From Bursaphelenchus xylophilus (taxonomy: Eukaryota; Nematoda; Chromadorea; Rhabditida; Aphelenchoididae): 64,000 nucleotides of DNA. A model generated the notes under the pieces. It was not told the origin of the DNA, ran no database searches, and worked only from the letters and a program-made list of their open reading frames with translations. The position numbers and the translations under genes were made by a program. Positions 56,940 to 64,000 of the stretch are shown in pieces (positions within the stretch are counted from its first letter, which is position 1; each line of letters opens with the position of its first letter). The stretch spans positions 8,494,001 to 8,558,000 of the forward strand of contig CAJFCV020000002.1 of NCBI GenBank assembly GCA_904066235.2, in the 5' to 3' direction.

Positions 56940-58006
56940 TTACATATCTGTCAGATCGAAACAAAACAACAGCGTCTCCCAAAACCATTTTGCATAAAAA
57001 TACACCAGTAAATGGATGAAAAGCACTATCACAGCAAACGTCACCATACGACAATACATTTCGTTCTTGTCGAGCACATGGTTCATGTCAATGCGAATGT
57101 GGAAGTCGTATATAGTACGAAGATTGGATCGAAAGCTACGTGGAACAAAAGGGGGATTCTCCTTATCGTATGGATTGGAATTTCTCCAATGCTCCAGCTC
57201 CTCGTCTGTACAAATCTCCGTCTTTTTAGAGAACACCATCGAAAGGAAGATGCGAATCAAATGGATTATGTAGCCGATCTGCAAGTCTTTCTTTAAATGA
57301 TAAAAACTGACGAGCAATCGTCTTGTTCGGTCATCCAAGTAGCCAGCGAAAGAGTAAGGCTAACCCATAAATCTCATACAGTGGGGGACCTGATCCAGTG
57401 GAACAAAACGTACCATTTTGCATCCGGGAAGTATCAAAAATGTGGCAAAATGCTTCCCTCTTCAAGTGAAAAAACTTCGTTTTGAAAGGCGCGCCCTTTT
57501 CCCCACAAAAAGAGCGAGCGCGCTTTTGAAATCAGAGCTTTTCACTTGGAGAGAGAGGTATTTCGCCACATTTTTGATACTTCCCGGATGCAAAATGGCA
57601 CGTTTTTTGGCACTGGATCAGGTTCCCCACTGTGAATGGGTAGTGCATAACATGACAATCCACCCTTTTCGGCTTTATCAGGTTTTTTAGGTCAAGTAAG
57701 CTCTTTGACTAGTTATTTGAAAGGTTGGACAATACATAGTGACTATGTTTCGCTAAAAATAAAATCTGTCCGGAATGAAAAGCAGGCCAAACACCATAAA
57801 AATCTGCTTTTTGTGTCTTTGAAAAAAAACTTACATAACTCGCCAACAACAACGCCGTGATGACTCTTGCAGCCGAATAGAACTTGTAATGCCCACATCA
57901 TCCTAGCCCAACAATTGGCCGAAACGACAGGGAAAAAGAGGAGGCATAAGGTGAGAAGAATATGAGTGGCCTAGAGAAGAGAATGGTGGTCAATTACCTT
58001 CATCAT
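56940..58006 (-). CDS. Orphan secreted/membrane protein with C-terminal helix
   Basis: Not recognised. Exon 1 is tiny (MMK, ATG at 58004-58006 or the next one); exon 2 (about 57972-57836) completes a signal peptide, ATHILLTLCLLFFPVVSA, followed by NCWARMMWALQVLFGCK. The last exon (from about 57350 to 56940) reads RTRRLLVSFYHLKKDLQIGY, then CTDEELEHWRNSNPYDKENP and ends with a membrane helix (VTFAVIVLFIHLLVYFY) and FCFDLTDM. The phase between exon 2 and the last exon does not fit at the splice sites I can see, so an exon may be missing. The intron between contains a family 1 MITE (57379-57632). Confidence 0.5.
57379..57632. mobile_element. MITE family 1, copy in an intron of the orphan gene at 57 kb
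   Basis: CAGTGGGGGACCTGATCCAG to GGATCAGGTTCCCCACTG. Left flank TA, right flank TG (one base decayed). 254 bases. Confidence 0.88.
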
Positions 58007-58388
58007 ACGAACACTAGTCAGTGTAAAAAGTCGATGGAGTGATTCCTGCGACAATACATGCACTTTGAGAAAAAACAAAAGTGCAGCTTGCAGGTTGCAA
58101 TTTGTTGCTTTTTGCACCGTGCATGTCTTCGAAATCACTCCAGCGACTTTGCGAACGGACTTGCAATCACATTTCAAACTCACAAAGAATTGAAAAGAAA
58201 CGACGACTTGAGGCTGCTTAAACGGAAACGACACCATCCTAATAACATACAAATTAATGTAACGGGGAAAGTGCGCGTTTGCGAAAAAGCGCGTTTGCAA
58301 AAGGGCCAGACAACTGCGCGAAGAAAGGCATAGGCAATCGAATTTCGGCGCTTTTATTAATAAAACCTTTACATTAACACGAAAGCGA

Positions 58389-59068
58389 TCAGATCCTTCG
58401 GTCTTCGGCCATGTCCATCAAATTGGAAGCCAAATTCAACCACTGATTGAAGGGGATCTCCACTGTCCGGTCTCTGACCGCCAATTCTGATCCCAAAAAC
58501 CGGTTTCCACTCCGATTCACAAGCAAGATGTTCCCATTCTCGGCCCACTTGACGCCTCTTTCCTGCCACGGCCCACCCAACGTCTTGGTGAGGAGATCTT
58601 GCTCGGGCTCGGCGCCAGCACCCTCACGAAGGACCAGTCGATCAGTCCCAAAGTCAAATTGACGCGCATTCGGATTCAGTGGGATCACGGGTGCTTGTGG
58701 AAGCAACGAGTCCATTCCCCGGGATTCAGGCTAAACCAATCAGTTTAAAACCGTCTATCTAAAAGCAAAAACGAAAAAACGCAAAACAACCTCACATTCA
58801 ACATTCCAAACAAGTCCAAACTCGGTTTGACCGTTGTGGTCGGCATCAGCATTTCCACAAAGCTCTTGGCGAGCGAATCAATCGGTGAACCCTTCCTTTC
58901 ATTGTTGTTATTAATTTTGTTAATTCCATAGGGTATATCCGCCTTCCTCGAGTTCACGTCCAACATCTTCAACAAATCTGCGGCCAACTTGGCCGGGAAT
59001 TCTTGACCCAAGCAGACAAAAAGTCCCGAAATCAAATAAAGTACGAGAAAACATTGCATGCAAACCAT
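58389..59068 (-). CDS. Orphan secreted protein, possible propeptide
   Basis: Not recognised. Two exons. Exon 1 opens with a signal peptide, MVCMQCFLVLYLISGLFVCL, then LAADLLKMLDVNSRKADIPY and SPIDSLAKSFVEMLMPTTTV up to FGMLN. A GTGAGG donor and TTTAG acceptor join exon 2 in phase: PESRGMDSLLPQAPVI, NARQFDFGTDRLVLREGAGA, TLGGPWQERGVKWAENGN and the end LMDMAEDRRI. About 200 residues, no cysteines after the signal, no membrane helix; dibasic sites are few. Downstream of the orphan gene at 57-58 kb on the same strand; the two are separated by 380 bases. Confidence 0.65.
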
Positions 59069-59379
59069 AATTTAACAAGGAAGCAGGGGAAAGTCAGGTT
59101 TTGTAGTCGGCATCGCCACCGAATTCCGGCGCTCTTTACAAAAACCGCGAAATTTCCAGTTCCCCTCGAGCGGATTAAAAATCCCTTCGGGTTTTCAAAA
59201 CATCCGAATCAAAGTCGAATATACGATGGAGCGTACATGACCTTTTCTGATTATACATCCGATTCAGCTGCTAAAATCTGAGCAAAGAAGGTTGTAGGCT
59301 CTAAAAAAAGAAAGCAAAACTGATAAAATAAAAATACAATCGTTTATTCCTCTCTAGCAGTGTTGCACAATGGCATGAC

Positions 59380-59868
59380 TTAATGACCACCCCAACTGGT
59401 GTGGCCCTTCTTGAAATACGAATAGCCTTCTTCCAGGGCAATGACGGACGCCGCAATCGCCAAGCCGGGTTTCATTCCTTTGAAGAAGAACTGAAATGAC
59501 AAAAAGTTTATTAAAAATTTCGTTTTGTCTTATTTGGAGGCAGCTACTACGATCTGATTATTAAAATAGTAGGTAATAGATAAAAGGTTAAAACAATTTA
59601 CCTCTCGGATGATCTCGTAGCTTGTTCTATGGATACCGAACTTTGGATCGTACATGAACACCATATTCCTAAAAATCAAAATAAAAAACTCAAAAATATA
59701 GAATCACCGCAGTTAAACCGATAGCTCTTCCAGCTTACCTTATCCATGGATCTTTTAGTCCCAATCTTTCCAATCGTTTTGCATGTTCAACAAGATGCGG
59801 AGAGTTTTGCCAATTATTGAACTTGGAGTAATGGGGGATATCAAAAGGTTCATGATGCCCATGTCCCA
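59380..59868 (-). CDS. NDUFB3: NADH dehydrogenase (ubiquinone) 1 beta subcomplex subunit 3 (complex I B12)
   Basis: Accessory subunit of mitochondrial complex I. Three exons, about 102 residues, the size of the family. Seen: MGHGHHEPFDIPHYSKFNNW start with His-rich residues, LERLGLKDPWIRN matching the family's LxxKGLRDPWxRN box, a single hydrophobic stretch (FFFKGMKPGLAIAASVIALE), and a short tail ending HTSWGGH. The start at 59866-59868 gives the usual spacing to the DPW box. It is divergent to NUS1, whose ATG lies 130 bases away, so the two probably share a promoter region. Confidence 0.88.
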
Positions 59869-59998
59869 TTTTCAGTTGCGGCAACCAATCCTTTTTGCGG
59901 AAAGAACAACTTTCGATCGAAAATAAAAGAATTTTTTATTTTTTTGTTGCGGAATGTCAAGCACACGACGAAATGCCACAATAAATTGGAATTGCAGA

Positions 59999-61084
59999 AT
60001 GCCAAAGAGCGCGATGAGACGCAGAATAAAACGTCAGTTTGGTTTTTGGAGATTTTTCGTCGTACGTACGGAGATTCGGGTCCATGGAGAAGACAACCAT
60101 GGGATTTGACTGTGTCCTTTTGTAATTTTCAGTGCATTAATTGGATACGTTCATATTCGTCACCTTGCCGGCTGAGATGTCAATACAACGTAAGATATTC
60201 GTTTCTTTTTTTGAATTTAGGTAAAGACCAAGACGTTATCCTGTCTGTTTTTAGAATGCCTTTCTACACTAATTCTTTTTGTCTTTTCTTCGACACTATG
60301 GGTAATATCGCGGGTTCAAGAAGTTTTTTCTTTCCAAACTTTGAAAATGTTGGCCCAACTTGTTGGTGCAAGTTACGATGAAGGGAAACAGCTAACGGAC
60401 GAACTTAAAATCCCACCACATGTGGCGGTATTGTTGGGAGAAGAACAAAAGGAGGTTGATTTGGTAAATTTTTGCAGTTTTGTTTTGTATTTAGGTCTCA
60501 CTTTTTTATTTTTCCTTGTTGCAGCAAGTACTTTATGACTTCATCTACTACTCGAGCTCACATGGAATGCAGAGACTGAGTTTTTATGATTCCGATGGGA
60601 TTTTGAAATCAATGATGAGCAGGATTGAGGATGGTTGGGAAAGATATTCGAAACAACGAGGATTCTTCAAGAACGTCGTGTTCTCCAAAAGCCAAGACGG
60701 AAATAGTCATCCTGGAAGATTGACAGTGCATTTCTGGAATAAGAATGACGGAAGAGAACTTATGGTTGACATTTGCAAAGAAGTAAGCAGAATTCGAAAA
60801 ATGGTTTATTTCCTAATTTTAGAAAGGAGAAGATTTATATTTTTCAGCTGATTCGTTCCCCCTTACCGATCACAACTGAGCGCGTTTCATCGAAGTTGGC
60901 GTCGAAGGGTGTGCACGAAGTGGACTTTCTTCTGGCTGTTGGTGGGCTCGATGGTTTCCCGGCGTGGGCGCTTCGTGTTGCCGAAATTCAAGAATTGGCA
61001 GCATGGCCTGAGCGACTCAACGAATCGTCATACCGATCCCTTCTGAGATGTTTTAGCTCTCGCGATCGACGGTTAGGTCGATAG
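59999..61084 (+). CDS. NUS1: Dehydrodolichyl diphosphate synthase complex subunit NUS1 (Nogo-B receptor type)
   Basis: Non-catalytic partner of cis-prenyltransferase DHDDS; together they make the dolichol precursor for N-glycosylation at the ER. Exons give about 270 residues. A membrane helix (CLFLECLSTLILFVFSS) lies near the N-terminus; then LKIPPHVAVLLGEEQKEVDL; then SHGMQRLSFYDSDGILKSMM, matching the family's GIxYVSVYDxxGI block; HEVDFLLAVGGLDGFPAWAL; and the end SSRDRRLGR, the C-terminal RxG-x tail needed for complex activity (human ends with RLGK). The first exon (MPKSAMRRRIKRQFGFW, ATG at 59999) is inferred from splice phase and is less certain. The last exon is duplicated in decayed form at 61.83-61.97 kb. 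Confidence 0.85.
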
Positions 61085-62839
61085 TGGGTCTTTTATTTCC
61101 TTTGTCAATTCAATTTTTAGCCTTTGTTTTTGCTGAGTGATAAGGATCTCTATGTGGTTTTCCGTTCAGACCTTATATCATAACAGTTCAGATTGTTTCC
61201 GTTATTTTGCACTGTGATACACTTTGAAAAGCCGATTTAGGAAGAGAGTATTGTTTGCGGAAACTTTCAGCTGTTATAGTGTATCACAAATTCAGCAAGG
61301 GTTGTATATGACAAAAAAAGCGGGTATATGTTCTCTTATCTTTGAATTTAGTTATCTTTTTGACATGTTGTTGTTGTTAAATATGATTTTTCTAAGCTAC
61401 ATGTTCGGTCTGAATAAAAATTATAACGATTACATTACCACCCTGCTTGAGACGTCATTTGTTCTTTCAATTTATCTGTCTCACATTCATGATGCTGAAA
61501 GGTGGATGCGAAATTCCGAATCTTGGACCTTCAATGCCGAATCTTGGACCATGGGTAAATTTCTGTTTTGTTTTTATCTTGAAATTCTAGGAATATGAAA
61601 ACAGATGGACGCAGTAGACGTGGCATCGGACTCGGTTGATCGACGTCTCTTTGAATTATATTTGTCTGAATTAAGACGTTGGAGAAGTTCAGTCAAAGTT
61701 ATCGAACACAAGTTGGAGCTGATTTTATCAAGAAATGTAATTTATTGTAAATCCGAAGTTTATTTTTACCGATTTTCTGCGTTTTAGTTTCAAATTTTAG
61801 GAATTATCATCAAATGTGCAAAAAGCGGACTTTCTTCTGCCTGTTGGGTGCGCAAACAAATTCGTGCGGCCGAAATTCAAAAAAAAGTGGGAGCATGGCC
61901 TGAGCGACTCAGCGAATCGTCATATCGGTCCATTCTGTGCGCTCGCGATCGACGATTAGGTCGATAGTGGGTCTTTTATTTCCCTTCTTATTTCAGTTTT
62001 TAGCCTTTGTTTTTGATAAGGATCTCTGTGGTTTACCGTTTAGAAAATCAGGGGCGTAGCTGACCAAAAAAATCTTTTCAACTGTTATAGTATGCCACAG
62101 AATTCAGCAAGCGTTGTACAAAACAAAAAGCGGGTGTTTTTTCTCTTGTTAATGCTATTAGTCATCTTTTGATCAGTTTGTTGTTGTTAAACATGATTTT
62201 CCAAGCGACATGTTCGGTGTGAATAAAAATTTTTATGATTACATTCCCAACCTGCTCGAGACGTCATTTGTTCGTTCAAATTATCTGTCTCGCATTCATG
62301 TTGTAGTTTATGCATTATGTTTTGTGACGGAGTGTGGAAGGATTATGAAATACACACGGTTTAAGGGCGGTCGTTTCGCGGGGCCAAGCGTAGTTAGGAC
62401 CTGGCTGAATCGTCCCTGTTGGCAAGGCAATTGTGGGAATTTCTTAGTCGAAATTGGAGTCTGTTCTTCAGTATTATAACCCTCTCTTTTCCCGCACGGG
62501 TGAACGAAAAAAGCGTCCCGAGATTGGGTTGATAATTACATCACAAAAAACTGGGAATTTTCGAACGAATTTTGATCAATCGTCCTTCAATCCGACCAAA
62601 CGAATGATGAGAAGGCGACCGCGGAGTTTAAAGTTTTTGCTCCCGACCGCTGATTCTTTGTTGTCACGCTGCAGGGCGGACTTTCTTGGACTTTTTTTTT
62701 GATTAATCTAGGCTTATCTTGAAGTATAATTTTTTTATCGGTTTTGTCAGCCATTGTTATTGCCTATTTTCAATGTGCGATTAATAATGTTGCCGATTTG
62801 AGGCGTCTTTCTGCATTCAAAACCTGTTTTTTTTCAGTT
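61085..62839 (+). repeat. Spacer containing a decayed tandem duplication of the NUS1 3' end
   Basis: The segment from the NUS1 last exon through its downstream flank (about 60880-61500) recurs at about 61815-62310: GGACTTTCTTCTGCCTGTTG, GCATGGCCTGAGCGACTCA, GGTCGATAGTGGGTCTTTTA, and further on TTCAGCAAGCGTTGTA and GAGACGTCATTTGTTC. Unit length is about 900 bases. Two small frames (61605-61787 starting MDAVDVASDSVDRRLFEL, and 62454-62702) might be exons but have no support. Confidence 0.75.
61826..61966 (+). pseudogene. Decayed copy of the last NUS1 exon
   Basis: Matches 60905-61084 with a deletion of about 20 bases after the TTCTTCTGCCTGTTGG part and another before the CGCGATCGACGATTAGGTCG end. 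The frame is lost after GCGGACTTTCTTCTGCCTG, and the upstream exons are absent, so it cannot encode NUS1. Confidence 0.75.
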
Positions 62840-64000
62840 ATGGGCCTTCTGACCAAAGGCACTCCACTCACCTGGGCTGAGCTAAAGCCGTATGTGAAAT
62901 ACGTCAAGGTATGTGATCTTTGCGGTTTTGTTAATGCCAATGATTTAGGAACATGGAATTGCCCAGTTCATCACTTTGTACCATCGCCTAAAAGACCGAG
63001 AGGGCGATCAACTCAGGTGGGGCGACGAGATCGAGTACACCATTGTTAAATTTGACCACGAGAACAAAAAGGTGGGCTTTCTTTTTTTTGAAATTTGAAG
63101 TACAGTAAGGGACCTGATCCAGTGGCAAAAAACGTACCATTTTGCATCTGGGAAGCATCAAAAATGTGGCAAAATGCTTCCCTCTCCAAGTGAAAAAACT
63201 TCGTTTTGAAGGGCGCGGCCTTTCCCTCACAAAAAGAGCGGGCGCGCTTTTGAAATCGCAGTTTTTTTCACTTGGAGAGGGAGGTATTTTGCTGCATTTT
63301 TGATACGTCAAAGATGCAAAATGGTACGTTTTTTGTCACTTGATCAGGTCACTGTAACAGTCCGCCACTGTAATAGGCTCTTTGAACTTATTGCTTTTGT
63401 TTAGGTACGTGTATGTCTTCGCGCCGACGATCTCCTCAAACGTCTTCAAGCCCAAGAAGAAGTGAATAACATGGTGGGGACAGAGAATCGCGCTCTCTGG
63501 CGACCTGAGTTCGCCGCATACATGGTGGAGGGAACGCCGGGAGTGCCATACGGCGGCCTCATGTCTTGTTTCAACATTGTCGAATCGAACATGATCCTCC
63601 GCCGCGCCGAAGCCACTCAGCTCCTCAGAAAGAACGAAAGCTTGTTGTCCATCAGCTTCCCCAGTCTGGGCACTCCAGACTTCACGGATCCGCCAAGCAA
63701 ACCCGCCCCCGACGATGTCGAAGGAGCCGGGCGGAGTGTGTTCTTCCCGGACGAAGGCATTTATTCTGGCCATCCCCGATTCCGCAACCTTGTCCGGAAT
63801 ATCCGTCAACGCCGCGGACGTCGTGTCGCCATCAATGTCCCAATCTATAAAGACGAACACACCCCTCAGCCGTATGTGGAGGAGTTCACCGACCCCGAAG
63901 CCAAAGTCATGGCCAAACCCGACCACATCTACCTGGATCACATGGGCTTTGGGATGGGATGTTGCTGCCTTCAAATGACTTTCCAAGCTGTGAACGTCCA
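62840..64000 (+). CDS. gcs-1: Glutamate-cysteine ligase catalytic subunit, C-terminus beyond window
   Basis: Rate-limiting enzyme of glutathione synthesis; joins glutamate and cysteine using ATP. Start at 62840, 3 bases after a long-T TTTTCAG acceptor, [18 protein letters not shown], as in animal GCLC (MGLL...G.PL.W). Exon 2 (62950-63071): [38 protein letters not shown], where WGDE(I/V)EY is the conserved substrate/metal site. Exon 3 (63405 on): [75 protein letters not shown]. About 270 of some 650 residues are inside the window. Intron 2 contains a family 1 MITE. In C. elegans this gene is a classic SKN-1 target; I saw no clear site here. Confidence 0.96.
63103..63354. mobile_element. MITE family 1, copy in intron 2 of the glutamate-cysteine ligase gene
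   Basis: CAGTAAGGGACCTGATCCAG to TTGATCAGGTCACTG, TA on both sides, 252 bases. Both arms carry TCCCTCTCCAAGTGAAAAAA and its complement. Confidence 0.88.

Noticed and set aside
62454..62702. An 82-codon plus-strand frame (RTGERKKRPEIGLIITSQKT...) as a gene.
   Set aside because: No start context, no splice partners, lies just after the decayed NUS1 duplicate; chance open frame is the simpler reading.
1..64000. CRISPR arrays, bacterial operons, phage genes or prokaryotic defence systems.
   Set aside because: No regularly spaced direct repeats and no bacterial-type genes; every supported gene has introns and animal-type homology.

Overview
The window reads as nuclear DNA of a nematode. Genes are split by many short introns (mostly about 40-150 bases, with T-rich TTTCAG/TTTTAG acceptors), several start codons sit a few bases after an acceptor-like site (the usual picture for spliced-leader trans-splicing), and there is a cluster of nematode-type seven-helix chemoreceptors. 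I cannot name the species.

Layout. 1-5.2 kb (minus): asna-1, an NAA50-type N-acetyltransferase and the 5' part of condensin-II subunit D3 (hcp-6), closely spaced head to tail like an operon. 5.4-24.6 kb (minus): a small three-helix membrane protein and three paralogous chemoreceptors (A, B, C). Intron 3 of receptor A holds an 11.45-kb BEL/Pao LTR retrotransposon (6839-18290, TSD CATTG), itself split by a 1366-base foldback element. 25.2-30.3 kb (minus): two cysteine-rich secreted paralogues and a second member of the membrane-protein family. 30.3-31.9 kb: a Tc1-type foldback element. 32.4-36.8 kb (plus): a C2H2 zinc-finger protein and an orphan secreted protein. 36.8-43.3 kb: AT-rich gene desert of repeats and transposase debris. 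43.3-48.9 kb (minus): a USP47-type deubiquitinase. 49.9-53.2 kb (plus): an FG nucleoporin resembling the C-terminal part of Nup214. 54.4-56.7 kb (plus): carboxypeptidase Q. 56.9-59.9 kb (minus): two orphan secreted/membrane proteins and complex I subunit NDUFB3. 60.0-62.3 kb (plus): NUS1, followed by a decayed duplicate of its last exon. 62.8-64 kb (plus): glutamate-cysteine ligase (gcs-1), cut by the window end.

The host genes are mostly unrelated housekeeping functions: chromosome condensation, protein acetylation, tail-anchored protein insertion, deubiquitination, nuclear pore, dolichol synthesis, complex I and glutathione synthesis. The accessory content is the interesting part: non-autonomous DNA elements sit in introns of at least eight genes, one element carries two others inside it with clean target duplications, and the LTR element has a coding extension of about 850 residues after its integrase that I do not recognise.
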